Made by a program: the position numbers and the translations under genes. Of a stretch of 64,000 nucleotides of DNA, positions 20,256 through 31,166 are shown in pieces (the stretch's first letter is position 1; the number at the start of each line of letters is the position of its first letter). Location of the stretch: the NCBI GenBank assembly GCA_037349315.1, contig JBAIAC010000128.1, positions 248,001-312,000 on the forward strand, in the 5' to 3' direction. This DNA is from Chelydra serpentina. Taxonomy: Eukaryota > Chordata > Testudines > Chelydridae. A model generated the notes under the pieces. That model was given only the letters and a program-made list of their open reading frames with translations. It was not told where the DNA came from and made no database searches.

Positions 20256-21043
20256 CCTCTGCCCCAGTTCAGATCCTACACCCACCACCCCAACTCCTTC
20301 CCAAAGCCTGACACCCTACACCACCACCCCCTGTCCAACCCTCTGCCCCAATCAAGGTACCTCACTTTATGTTCCTTCACTTCCCATTACTGATAATGGA
20401 GGAGGAGGGTGAGGAGGAAAAAGACCAATGGGGGGAGATAGGAGAGATTTCTTGGATGGGTCCCAAGGGGGGACCCGAAAATGAAGCCGCGCACAGGGCC
20501 CCATTAACTCTAAATCCTCCACTGTAGCGGGAGCTTAGAAAGTCACCCCTCGGTCAGCGGTGGGACTGGGGGTTTGAAAAGAGATTCCTTTTCCCTCCCC
20601 TTCCTGAGACAGAAACTCAGGGCCGGCCACTCCGGTGCAGAATCCAACATTATCCACTGGCTGAGGAGCTGGAAACCAGGCACAGACGACTGGTCTCTGC
20701 TAAAAGACTTGGGGTGGGGGGGGCACAATGTCAAGGTTCAGCCCCACCCCCTTACCATCAACACCCCTCCCAGGAGTGAACAATGCGGGGAGAGGAAGCA
20801 GCAAAGGCAGCCCCGCTCCCCTCCCCCCTCCAGCCGCTGCTGTGCAGGGAGGGAGCCTGGCAGCACCCCATGCTGTAGCAGGGATGCTAACCCAGGTGGG
20901 GCACATGGCCCCACATCCCGCCCTCTGCACGTGTTGCCTCTGAAACGAGGGAAACTCGTGAGTTCAGGGCACAGCTGCACACCCAGGAGAAAGCCCAGCA
21001 CGACAGGCCCAGACACAGGATTCTACCTCCCAGCAGCCAACCC
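20256..21043. other. Intergenic, nothing recognised
   Basis: GC-rich, with short open frames on both strands. The last ~50 bases also match the inverted copy near 58.45 kb. Confidence 0.4.
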
Positions 21044-21442
21044 ACCTCCCCAGGCTTTGGCAGGACGAACGGTGGCGCTCGACTAACCCCACTGAGCCGC
21101 ATTGAGGCTCTTAGCTCCTGTCCTGCCTTCCTCAGCGCGACCTTCCTCCTTTGCCCCATTCCCGCCTCACTTCCTCCTTTGGCAAGTCACACAAGGGAGG
21201 CCAGCAGGGAGACCAGCCTCCCTCGGCCAACCTCCAAGGGCAGAGGAGGCCAAGCCACAAGGCTCCAAGAGGTGACTGGCCGAGATCCTCCAGCTTTCCC
21301 TGGCTGATGCTAAGGTGCTTTCTCAGCTCATTTCCCCACCCTCTGTCCTGCAGGGGTTGGGGTTATTCCAGGGACAGGCCAGTGGCAGAAGGAGGAGTGC
21401 CTTGACCGACAGCTAGGGGAGTGGGGAAAAAGTTAACTGTCA

Positions 21443-21514
21443 TGTTTCTGCCTGGTTTCGAACCCGTGACCTTTTGGGTGTTAGGCAAACGTGATAACAC
21501 TACACTACAGAAAC
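21443..21514 (-). tRNA. tRNA-Val (anticodon AAC)
   Basis: 72 nt: acceptor GTTTCTG/CAGAAAC perfect, discriminator A, loop giving AAC (read as IAC), B box GGGTTCGAAACC intact. The D loop is one base shorter than usual (GTGTTATC for GTGGTTATC), also seen at 58073. This is the only Val copy here with an intact T arm and Val anticodon. Confidence 0.85.
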
Positions 21515-21860
21515 TTCCTTCAAATGCCAACCACTTGGCTGGTGCTCACGCTGGCACACACCGATGGGTGAACCTGGAGAAAGTGGCAGCCCTTCGAGAG
21601 ATCAACTGGTAGAGCAAAGGACTGGAGCCGGAGCTCAGGAAGTCAACCTTCTCTTGCCCTTGTGACTGCAGCTTGAAGGAGAGCATCTTTTCCTTCCCCT
21701 TGCTGAGACAGAGCAAGAGAAGAAGGAAAGCCCAGGTGGGCACAAGCCCCCACTGTCTTTTCCTGCTGGGGAGCCTGAAATGAGGGACTCGTGGTGGGTA
21801 GAGGTACCACTGCGCTGCGAGAAAACAGCCCAACCCTGCACACAAAGGGACCAAAGAACA

Positions 21861-21933
21861 TGCCAAAGCCTGGGATTGAAGCAGGGACCTTTAGATCTTC
21901 AGTCTGACGCTCTCCCCACTGAGCTACTTCGGC
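21861..21933 (-). tRNA. tRNA-Phe (anticodon GAA), copy B
   Basis: Identical in sequence to 12448-12520, with the same TGCTTCAATCC B box. It lies in the part of the duplication with the highest identity. Confidence 0.85.
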
Positions 21934-22737
21934 CCCTACAGGACACATTTCTGGCCTGCTGCTTCTCTGTCCGGGATGTTTTTGTCAGCCATGGCACACA
22001 AAAAGGACGTCATTGCGAGTGGCCCATGGAGGGAAGATGAATTATTTTTCCTGCCTTGCTCAGCTTGACTTGCTCCCTCGCCCCATTCCTGCCTTAGTTC
22101 CTGGGTTACCTGGTGGCTGAAGGCGACTGGGACCCAGCGGCACGGGGAGGAATTTGGGCAGCTAGACCCCGGCAGCAAGAGTCCTGCCGCCATTTGCCAC
22201 CCCACCCTGTTGTCCCTGGTTCAGCTACTGCAGCTCAAATTCTCCAAGACTCCCCCCCGCACCCAGCTCCCTCTCCTGCCATCCCCATCTGGATCCTCAA
22301 TGCCCCTCACACACTTTGTAAGAACAGGAGAATGGCCATACTGGGTCATACCAAAGGGGCTAAGGGGGGCGGCCTGCAGCCCATGACTCCATGGGGCTGG
22401 TAGGGGCTGGTACTCGCGACACAGAGTGCTCTGAACTCTGGGGGCCAGGCCTCTGGTGCTCTGAGCACTCAGGGTGTGGGGGCCGGTGCCCTGGGCGCTG
22501 GAGCCACTGGGGGCTGCACCATGCACCCACCCGGCACTCCGGGTGCTGGGGCTACTTGCCACCTGCCTACCCGGCATTTCCTCTCATTTGTGAGAGTGGA
22601 TCTCAAATTGCTCCTATTTGCATCCTTTTCTTTTTTTAAATCATTAAACGCAGCCATCAAATTTTAGATATTGCAGTTTCCTGAGGTTTTGAGGTGTTCC
22701 CTGGGTTTTTTAAGCACAGTCCTTTGTTACTGGAGGG

Positions 22738-23262
22738 AGTCCACACTGATTAGGCCTCAGCTGGAGTGTTATGTCCAATCCTGGGCACCACATTTCAGGA
22801 AAGATAGGGACAAATAAGAGAAAGTCCAGAGAAGAGCAACAAAAATGATTAAGGGTCTAGAAAACGTGAGCTGTGAGGGAAGATTGAAAACAATTGGGTG
22901 TGTTTAGTCTGGAGAAGAGATGACCGAAAGGGGACGTGATCACAGTTTTCAAGTACAGAAAAGGTTGTTACAAGGAGGGAGGGGACACATTATTCTTCAT
23001 CTGAGGATAGGACAAGAACCAAGGGCTTAAATTGCAGCAAGGGTGGTTTAGGATGGACATCAGGAAAAACTCCCTGTCTGTCAGGGCTGTTAAGCACTGG
23101 AGTGAATTCCCCAGGGAGGTTGTGGAATCTCTGTCAGGGGAGGTTTTTAAGAGCAGGTTCGACAAACACCTGTCAGGGATGGTCTAGATTATACTTATGA
23201 GTGCAGGGGCTGGACTGGATGACCTCTCAAGGTCCCTTACAGTCCTATGGTTCTATGATTCT
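22738..23262 (+). mobile_element. CR1-type LINE 3' fragment (copy B)
   Basis: Duplicate of 13325-13850, ending ATTCTATGATTCTG-like. Non-coding. Confidence 0.85.
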
Positions 23263-24451
23263 GCATATTGGAGGTTATGGGCTGGGGGTGGTTAAATCCC
23301 TCCCTCCCCCCGGCCTCATCTGATCAGATCCACGGTCCCATTAAGCCTTGTATTTCTCCTCCCCCAGCAGACATCCTGTCTGTGGGAGTGGCCAATGCCG
23401 GAAATAGTAAAGGAAACTCTAACCCCTTCCCCACTGATTGCACAATGACCCTTTCCATACGTTGTTACGTGGGAACAGTCCCTCCTGAGCCCCCAGCCAC
23501 AGAGCAGTTTGAGACATGAAGCGTGATGGTTAGCCCTGCCCTTTAATCCCCCTGCAGATACCCCATCCAAGAGTGGGTGCCCCAGTTGTGCCAGGCACTG
23601 CGGAAACCCCGACCAAGGATGGGGGCCCTGATTCTGCAGGTGTTGTACAACTCATAGTGAGAGAGAGAGTCCTTGATGCCAAGAGCTCACAGGCAAAATA
23701 GATGAAGTGTGGGAGTGTGGTTACCATTTTACAGATGGGGAAACTGAGGCCCAAAGATGCAATGTCATTTGTCCGTGTTTGCACAGAGAATAATGGGGCC
23801 AAACTTGGAACTGAATCAACATTTTCTGAGTCACAGCCTGGCCCTTAAGCACAAGCCAAGCATTGTCGATTGCACGGCAGTGGCCTCCATGGGAAGTTGC
23901 AGAATCTCCTTCATTGGAGGATTTGAAGAAGGGGTTATGCAAATACCTGTCGGGGATGACCTAGGGATACTTGGTCCTGACTCTCGGGGTCCCTCCCTGC
24001 CCTATCTCTGTACACGCTTCTATTGTGTGGTTTTGTGCTGTGTCATTGCTCCACACTTATCTGTTTTGCATAGTGTCACTCTCTGCCCTGCCACACACAC
24101 TTCAGTGGAGAAGCAGCTGGCAATCTAGTAGGCTGCCCATGGAACAATGGGACAGAGAAACCTGCATCATGTGATGCTGCACCGGCCCATGAGCCATTGC
24201 AAACCCCTCCCAAAGCCCCCTGCGGCCAGTGGCACAGTGGCGATAGCTACCCACAATGCACTGCTCTTTGGGGCGACCCAAGAGTTGCTAGAGTGGATAC
24301 GCTCTGGTGACACAAGGAACAGAGTGTTTAATTGAAACACTTCAACTAAAGCAGCGTAACTCTGTAGTGTGGACACAGAGTGAGACAAGACCGAGCTCCC
24401 CTTGACACCAAGGATGCTCAGGGACTGAAACTAAAGAACCACAAGTTCCTC

Positions 24452-24533
24452 CGTAGTTGACAGGATTCAAACCTGTGCAGGGAAACCCCAATGGATTTCT
24501 AGTCCATCGCCTTCACCACTCGGCCACAACTAC
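24452..24533 (-). tRNA. tRNA-Ser (anticodon AGA), copy 1
   Basis: An 82-nt class II tRNA: acceptor GTAGTTG/CAACTAC, discriminator G, loop CTAGAAA (AGA), long variable arm. The B box GGTTTGAATCC carries T for C. The D loop has a GGTGAAGG variant (GGTTAAGG usual). The copy at 28009 is closer to consensus. Confidence 0.82.
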
Positions 24534-24754
24534 TTGCATTATGGAATTTTCTCTCTACACTCTAGTTCTGTTCTCACCGAGTGATCGTTTCCAATTGTTT
24601 CCTCAGACCAGCTTCCACAACACACTCACTGCCGTGCCCTTGTGTAAGTGTGTCCATGGCTGAACAGCAAGAATTCCTGCTCATTTCCCTGCTGGCTGGA
24701 GAATGATGAGAGTGTGTTTGTGGTTAATGGTATCAGAGGGGGAGCCGTGATAGT

Positions 24755-24910
24755 CTGGGTCTGTAGAAGCGACAAAGGGTCCTGTGGCACCTTATAGACT
24801 AACAGACGTATTGAAGCATAAGCTTTCATGGGTTCCAAAGAAGTGGGGATTCACCCACAAAGCTTATGCTTCAATACGTCTGTTAGTCTATAAGGTGCCA
24901 CAGGACCCTT
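24755..24910. repeat. Foldback: two head-to-head copies of a dispersed repeat
   Basis: About 65 bp (GAAGCGACAAAGGGTCCTGT onward) is followed, after a ~25-bp centre, by its near-perfect reverse complement ending at ~24909. Each arm is a copy of the repeat at 10825-10960. RNA or single-stranded DNA could form a long hairpin. Confidence 0.85.
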
Positions 24911-25330
24911 TGTCGCTTCTTTGTGGTTAATGACACTGCAGTAGATTGTTGTCCATTTCCTGCCTTGATAATTCAGACAGTCCCTTTCCCGTCATATCCC
25001 CAGTACATCAGTGATTGCAATAGCAGGGGCAGGTTTTCTCTGGGGCACGGAGCTTTGCCAGGGGGTTGGTGGCTCCTTTCTTTCCCCACCCTGGAGTAAA
25101 CTCAGCTTTTTATTCCATCCCTGATGATTCATGGAATAACAACAGCAGCATGAAGAAAGAGGAGATCGAATATCTCACTGTCAGGGCTGAAGGTGGTGAT
25201 GTCCCCTCTGTCTGACCATTGCAGGAGAGAAGGTTTGAATGGAATTGAATGCCCTGGCTCAGACAAGAGACACAGGAAGATTTTACTGTTCATGGATCTG
25301 TGCAAAGGAAATTATTTGGGGGAGATTGTT

Positions 25331-26159
25331 TGGGGGAGATGATGAGGATGTTACCTTTTGAGATCAAAAATAAGACCTACAGAACTATTTTGGAAACTTG
25401 GGACTTAGACATATTTTATTTAAAGCAAGGTTCAATCCCCAGCATCTCCAAGTTCTCTTTTCACCCTGCTGCTTTGCTCACACCCAGAGGGGAGGCTCCC
25501 CAGCAATCTCCCTGCGTGAGTTTCAGTCCTGCTCAGTGAGGGGCAAGTGCCAAGTGCAGGGAAGGTCTGTGGAGGTTTATGCTCCTAAGTCACCAGGGTA
25601 CTTTTAAGATTCCCACCCGCTGTGCTGCTTGGGACAATGGCGGATGAGGAAGGAGAAGGTACAGGAGGGGAAGGTCCCATCTGCACAGACTGAGAGGCCA
25701 GGAAACGGAGGGGCAGTCAGTGCTCAGAGAGGAGAGAGGTCAGTGATTTACACCCCCCAGGGGACACTGTCTTTTCGAGGCGAGTGAAGATGGCTTGGGA
25801 TGAGCTGAGGATGGATAGAAAAAAGGCTGGAGTCAATGACAGATGAGACCGTAGAAGGGGAAGGGAAATGGCAGCTCCACAGAAGGTCCTGGCTGCTCAG
25901 ATGCCCCAGTTATAGTCCCCTGGCCTGTCCTAGACAGAGAGAAGACAAAGAGGCACCCAACCCCCTACAGTGATCCCATGGACAAGAATCAGGCTGGGAG
26001 TGGGGTGAAGGTTCCCTCTGGACAAAGGGAGCTGAAATTCCTCAGCGTCCTGGCATTTAAGTGATGCATCAAACCCTGCCCGGGTGGGGGCTGAGGTTCA
26101 TCAGCAGAAGGTTGGGCAGTAGGTCAACCCATCGGGCTGCCTCCTAGGCCAGGCTGCAG
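25331..26159. other. Intergenic, nothing recognised
   Basis: No exon or repeat recognised. The ATGGCGGATGAGG start near 25637 closes within a few codons. Confidence 0.4.
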
Positions 26160-26362
26160 CCCAGCTTCAGGACTCAGAGGAAATGGAGCTCGCACCCCTA
26201 CCTACAGGACTCCAGGCAGGACCAGCCTTCTGGATCCAACGTCCCCTCTGACGCGCAAGTCACAACAGCTAGCGGGCAAAAGACAGGCTCCCACGTCACT
26301 GGAGAGAGCAAGACGAAGCCTTGAAACACCCAGGAGTGTTAGGTGGCAAAAGAGCTGCCCCA

Positions 26363-26434
26363 AGGTCCCACCGAGACTTGAACTCGGATTGCAGGATTCA
26401 AAGCCCTGAATGTTGGCCCTTACACCATGGGACC
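26363..26434 (-). tRNA. tRNA-Gln (anticodon TTG)
   Basis: 72 nt: acceptor GGTCCCA/TGGGACC perfect, anticodon loop CTTTGAA (TTG, decoding CAA), B box GAGTTCAAGTCTC. The D loop is slightly diverged (TAAGGGCCAAC). Probably functional. Confidence 0.87.
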
Positions 26435-26731
26435 AAGGATGGTAATCTTGTGTTCGTCTGATTTCCGGTGTAGAAGAGCCCGGGTGGACAATTTTTTGCC
26501 TCCCTTGCTCAAGGCTTCTATGGCTTCTCTGGCCAGCCCTGCATTTGCTCAACAAGTCGGCACACAGCGGTTTCCTGTAGACCCAGAAGCCTTTCTTCCT
26601 CCAGACTGTGAGGCCAGTGGGCATGGGAGAAAGTTGCCCCTTCAGTCCCAGGCAGAAAATGGCCCTTCCTAGGAAAGCCCAGGTCCTGAAAAGAAAATAA
26701 ATTTGATGATAGTAGGTACTGATCCTCCTTA

Positions 26732-26804
26732 CACCTGACCAGGGACATGAACCCTGGACCCTCAGATTAAAAGTCTGATGCTCTACCAACTGAGCTAGCC
26801 AGGA
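26732..26804 (-). tRNA. tRNA-Lys (anticodon TTT), copy 1
   Basis: 73 nt: A box TAGCTCAGTTGG and loop CTTTTAA (TTT). The T loop reads TTCATGT where TTCAAGT is usual. Acceptor TCCTGGC/GTCAGGT has one mismatch at pair 1. The copy at 55811 pairs fully. Borderline functional. Confidence 0.82.
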
Positions 26805-26900
26805 TCACATAAAGAAACTGCAAGTTTGGTGCAGAAGAGAAACTAGTCAAGAAAAAGAGGGCAGGAAACAATACAGAAAATTTGCTACTCTGGCTCCCTT

Positions 26901-27789
26901 AGCATCCCTAGCCCCAGCCTTCTCCTCCATCTGGCGCCCAGAGGCCTTCTTCTTTTTCTAGTTAAATCTCAGATCCAGGAGAAAACACCGCTCGACAAAG
27001 AAAAACAAACTCACACACAGAAATGCCATTGGAAATACAAATAAAGGACAATGCAATCCCCGTCACAGTCTGGTATCCAGGGCTGGATTACATTTTTGTG
27101 GGCCCGGCGCCAAACATATTTTTGGGCCCACCCTGTGGAATGAAGGGGCCAGGGGCAAGAGCACTGTGGGGTATTGGGGGGGAAGGATTGGTCCCCAGCT
27201 GGAGCGAGGCAGGGGCCAGGGGCCAGATGAGCACAGTTGGGCATGGTGGGAGGATTAGTCCCTGCTGACTGGAGCAAGGCAGGGGCCGGGTCAATAGCAC
27301 ATCGGGGCTGGAGCTAGGGTTGGTCCCTGGAGCAAGGGAGGGGCCGGGAGTAAACTGCAAGCGCAGAAGGGCTGGGGAGGGATAAACAGGATCCCACCCC
27401 ACCCCTGCCCACATAGAGCGGGTACCTACCTTCTCCCTGGTTCTAGCCCATTCTCTGCGTCTCTCTCTGCACTGAGCTGAGGGTGGGGGTGCACTGAGCA
27501 CAGGGCTGGGGGTGCAGGGTCTGGGAGGGAGTTAGGGGGCAGGAGCAGGCTGGGGGTTGGGGTGCAGGGTCTGGCCAGGAGCCAGGGTGAGGGAGGGGAC
27601 TCAGGGTTGGGGCACGGGGTTGGGGTGTTGAGCGCTCACCTGACAGCAGCTCCCATTTGGTGCGAGGGGGCAGTTTCGGATGTGGGGTGTGTTTGCGGGA
27701 GCTCCTGTCTGGTGGGGTGGGTGCATGAGTCAGGACTGGGAGATGAGGAGTGTGAGGGGGGTGCAGGAGTCAGGGCATGGGGCTGGGTA
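26901..27789. other. Intergenic; G-rich low-complexity DNA
   Basis: 27080-27780 is G-rich with repeated GGGGCCAGGGG- and GGGGTGCAGGG-like words, and short open frames on both strands. No gene or family recognised. Confidence 0.4.
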
Positions 27790-28008
27790 TGTGATAGCTA
27801 CCCACAATGCACTGCTCTTTGGGGCGACACAAGAGTTGCTAGAGTGGATGCGCTCTGGTGACACAAGGAGCAGAGTGTTTAATTAAAACCCTTCAACTAA
27901 AGCAGCGTAACTCTGTAGTGTGGACACAGCCTGAGAGTGAGACAAGACCCAGCTCCCCTGGACACCAAGGATACTCAGGGACTGAAACTAAAGAACCACA
28001 AGTTCCTC

Positions 28009-28090
28009 CGTAGTTGACAGGATTCGAACCTGTGCAGGGAAACCCCAAGGGATTTCTAGTCCATCGCCTTAACCACTCGGCCACAACTAC
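28009..28090 (-). tRNA. tRNA-Ser (anticodon AGA), copy 2
   Basis: 82 nt: acceptor GTAGTTG/CAACTAC, discriminator G, anticodon AGA, B box GGTTCGAATCC and A box TGGCCGAGTGG both canonical, normal variable arm. The best-preserved Ser gene of the window and very probably functional. Confidence 0.93.
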
Positions 28091-28550
28091 TTGCTTTGTG
28101 CAGTTTTCTCACTACACTCTAGTTCTATTCTCACTGAGTGATCGTTTCCTCAGACCAGCTTCCACAACACACTCACTGCCGTGCCATTGTGTAAGTGTGT
28201 CCATGGCTGAACAGCAAGAATTCCTGCTCATTTCCCTGCTGGCTGGAGAATGATGACAGTGTGTTTGTGGTTAATGATGTTGCTGTAGATGGTTTATTCC
28301 CTGCCTAGACAATTCAGACAGTCCCTTTCCCCATCCTATCCCCAGCACATCAGTGATGCCGATAGCAGGGGCAGGTTTTCTTTGGAGCACTGAGATTTTT
28401 GGGGGGAGTTGGTGGCTCCTTTCTTTCCTCACCCTGGAGTAAACTCAGCTTTTTATTCCATCTTTGATGATTCATGGAATAACAACAGCAGCATGAAGAA
28501 CGAGGAGATGGACTATCTCACTGCTGGGGGAAAGGTGGCCACGTCCCTTC

Positions 28551-28674
28551 TAGGGTGACCAGATGTCCCGATTTTATAGGGACAGTCCCGATTTTTGGGA
28601 CTTTTTGTTATATAGGCTCCTATTACCCCCCACCCCCCGTCCTGATTTTTCACATTTGCTCTCTGGTCACCCTA
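28551..28674. mobile_element. hAT-type MITE (copy 3) with empty site in paralogue
   Basis: TAGGGTGACC...GGTCACCCTA, flanked by GTCCCTTC (28543-28550) and CTCCCCTC (28675-28682). The paralogous unit has the uninterrupted target GTCCCCTC at 25201-25208. This supports the element limits and the 8-bp duplication. Confidence 0.85.
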
Positions 28675-28830
28675 CTCCCCTCTGTCTGACCATTGTCACT
28701 GCAGGAGAGAAGGTTTGTAAGGAATCGAATGCCCTGGCTCCGACAAGAGACACAGGAAGATTTTGCTGTCCATGTATCCGTGCAAAGGAACTTGTGTCTG
28801 TGTGAAAACGAGGAGGGAATTGAAACACTC

Positions 28831-29260
28831 ACACGGTGGTGCCGAAGGCAGCAGGGAACCCCCTAGGATGAGAATAGGAGATGTTCTCACGCAGCATGTT
28901 TCTTACTTTGCCCATCTGTCAGTTTGATTATAATCGATGGAAATATGTTGCCATTGGTTTGTGTGTTTACACAGAGATTGACATTAACCAACTAATACGT
29001 CCTTCTTCCCAGCCTGCCTAGTCTGCGGTGGGTGAGTTTAGAGGGACACGTTCGCTCTCCCCAGTCCCCGTGCCAGGCCTGTGCTCTCCATGCTGCCCAC
29101 TTCCCACACTGCTGGGATCCTTCCCTGATCTCCCCCCAGACCTCTGCCCCCCACCCCCACTTCTGGGAGCCCCTCCCAGCACTGTCCATCTCCCCTGCTG
29201 GCAGGATCCTGCCACCTTCCTTTCATTTCCTGCCTCCCCCTGAGCAAAAGCTCAGCACTA
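28831..29260. other. Intergenic, nothing recognised
   Basis: C-rich from 29040 on. No gene recognised. Confidence 0.4.
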
Positions 29261-29332
29261 TTCCCACCCTGGGAATTGAGCCTAGGCCACGAGGGTGAAA
29301 ACCAGGACACCTGCCCACTAGACCACATGGGA
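29261..29332 (-). tRNA. tRNA-Glu (anticodon TTC), diverged
   Basis: 72 nt: acceptor TCCCATG/GGTGGGA (one mismatch), discriminator A, loop TTTTCAC (TTC). The anticodon stem has a mismatch and the B box reads AGGCTCAATTCC where GGTTCGACTCC is usual. Probably a fading copy. Confidence 0.7.
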
Positions 29333-29874
29333 CTGGGATCGCTTTGGGGGTCTAAGAGCCGCTCCTAAGAGCAGCAGCGCTGCCCAGCGGGGCCAGCACC
29401 CAGCGCTGGATTAACCCTTCCCGTGCTGAGCTTCTCTCTCTCCATTCCCAGCACCTGTGATCAGGAACCAGAGATCGGGGCTCCCAGGTTCTCCACAGCC
29501 CAGGACTGAGATTGGGACCCCCCCCATTGTGCGAGGTGCTGTACAAACCCTGGCCAACACCGGGACCCCCAGGGGGGTCCCCTCAATGTCCCAGAGCCTT
29601 TGCTGCCCAAGTTTTCCTGACACCCCCGGGATCCACCCCTCCCCCTCCTGTAAAACACCCACCTTTCCCCACAGCCCTTCTCTCCCTGCCCCGGCACTTT
29701 GCTGGCTCACCCTGGGCCCAGCTCCTCCCCCCTCCCCCAGGTGAAGCACAGATGGAGGCAACATCGGCCCCTGGAGACAGCCCCAGTGAGCGCTGCAGCC
29801 CCCCCGGGGGGATTTGCAGACACAGGAAGGGAGCAGCTGGGAGCAGTGGGGGCTGGGAAGGAGGGAGGAGCCGG
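29333..29874. other. Intergenic, GC-rich
   Basis: C-rich sequence with overlapping short open frames leading into the GC-box minisatellite. No gene recognised. Confidence 0.4.
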
Positions 29875-30770
29875 AGCAGCTCCTGGGGGCGGGGCAGCTC
29901 CTGGGGGCGGGGCTCTGGCTCCATTGTTAGCCGGGGCGGGGCAGCTCCAGGGGGCGGGGCACTGGCTCCATAGGGAGCCGGGGGCGGGGCAGCTCCTGGG
30001 GGCGGCGATCTGGCACAGCCCGGGGGCGGGGCAGCGCCTGGGGGCGGGGCTCTGCCTCCATTGTGAGCCAGGGGCGGGGCAGCTCCTGGGGGCGGGGCCC
30101 TGGCACAGGCCGGGAGCGGGGCAGCGCCTTGGGGCGGGGCTCAGGCACAGGCCGGGGGCAGGGCAGCACCTGGGGGCGGGGCTCAGGCACAGGCCGGGGG
30201 CGGGGCAGCGCCTGGGGGCAGGGCTCAGGCATAGGCCGTGGGCGGGGCAGCGCCTTGGGGCGGGGCTCAGGCACAGGCCGGGAGCGGGGCAGCGCCTGGG
30301 GGCGGGGCTCAGGCACAGGCCGGGGGCGGGGCAGCACCTGGGGGCGGGGCTCAGGCACAGGCCGGGGGCGGGGCAGCGCCTGGGGGCGGGGCTCAAGCAT
30401 AGGCCGGGGGCGGGGCAGCGCCTGTGGGCGGGGCTCTGGCACTGCCCGGGGGCGGGTCAGCGCCTGTGGGCGGGGCTCTGGCACAGCCGGGGGGCTGGGC
30501 AGCGGCGCTCTGGCACAGCCTGGGGGCGGGGCAGCGCCTGGGGGCGGGGCTCTGGCACAGCCGGGGGGCTGGGCAGCGGGGCTCTGGCACAGCCAGGGGG
30601 CGGGGCAGCGCCTGGGGTTGGGGCTCAGGCACAGGCCGGGGGCGGGGCAGCGCCTGGGGGCGGGGCTCAGGCACAGGTCGGGGGCGGGGCAGCGCCTGGG
30701 GGCGGGGCTCAGGCACAGGCCGGGGGCGGGGCAGTTCCTGGGGGCTGGGCTCGGGCTCCATTGGGAGCGG
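29875..30770 (+). repeat. 42-bp GC-box minisatellite, left arm
   Basis: About 21 units of a 42-bp repeat, each with two GGGGCGGGGC boxes (SP1/KLF-like) separated by TCAGGCACAGGCC or TCTGGCACAGCC. Because 42 is divisible by 3, long glycine/arginine-rich or proline-rich open frames run through it on both strands; I take them as fortuitous. The inverted counterpart is 36238-37190. Confidence 0.93.
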
Positions 30771-31036
30771 GGCAGAGCAGCGGCTCCCTAGGGGGTCCCG
30801 TGTTTGCCGGAGCCGCCGGGGCGATCGCGGAGCTGCTGGGCTCAGCTGCAGCCGGGCTCGGCCCCGGCCCCGCCGGGACCCAGGTGGGGACAGCGCCTGG
30901 GGCCGGGGGGTTCCCCTGTGTGGGGCTGGGGGCGGCGGGGGGACGAGCCGGAACTGCGGGCGGGGGAAGGACAGTGGGACACGTGGGGGGTGGAGCGTCC
31001 CCTGGGAGCCAGGAAAGTCCGGGGGGAGAAGAAAGT
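30771..31036 (+). other. CpG-rich block, possible first exon (left arm)
   Basis: High CpG, conserved inverted at 35956-36237. It includes GGGACCCAG followed by GTGGGG, which could serve as a splice donor. As it lies downstream of GC boxes and upstream of a block related to the KRAB gene's exon region, it could be an untranslated first exon. Confidence 0.4.
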
Positions 31037-31166
31037 GTCAGTGTGTGTGTGTTTGTGTGTGTGTGTCAGTGTGTGTGTGTGTTACTGTGTGTGTGTGTGT
31101 GTGTCAGTGTGTGTGTGTGTATCATTGTGTGTGTGTCATTGTGTGTCAGTGTCTGTGTGTGTGTTG
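31037..31166 (+). repeat. (GT)n microsatellite, left arm
   Basis: About 130 bp of GT repeats with interruptions. The right-arm equivalent is (CA)n, ~315 bp, at 35640-35955. Confidence 0.9.

Larger units (their letters stand above)
21044..24169 (+). repeat. 3.1-kb segmental duplication, copy B
   Basis: Direct copy of 11637-14757. It contains the best-preserved tRNA-Val of the family, a tRNA-Phe, a CR1 tail and a CR1 3' end. Confidence 0.92.
24200..25330 (+). repeat. tRNA-Ser duplication unit, copy 1
   Basis: Shared in direct orientation with 27790-28830 and inverted with 46330-46980. It includes a MITE-like block with the phrase CCCACAATGCACTGCTCTTT, a tRNA-Ser and ~700 bp downstream. This copy has a foldback repeat (24755-24910) that the others lack. 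Confidence 0.85.
26160..26900 (+). repeat. Gln-Lys tRNA duplication unit, copy 1
   Basis: Direct match to 54865-55955. This copy lacks the 346-bp DNA transposon found in the other and so preserves the empty site AGTGTTAG at 26335-26342. Confidence 0.85.
27790..28830 (+). repeat. tRNA-Ser duplication unit, copy 2
   Basis: Direct match to 24200-25330. It lacks the foldback and instead carries a hAT-type MITE at 28551-28674. Confidence 0.85.

Noticed and set aside
25637..25690. ATGGCGGATGAGG... as a gene start
   Set aside because: The frame closes after about 18 codons with no donor site that can be defended.
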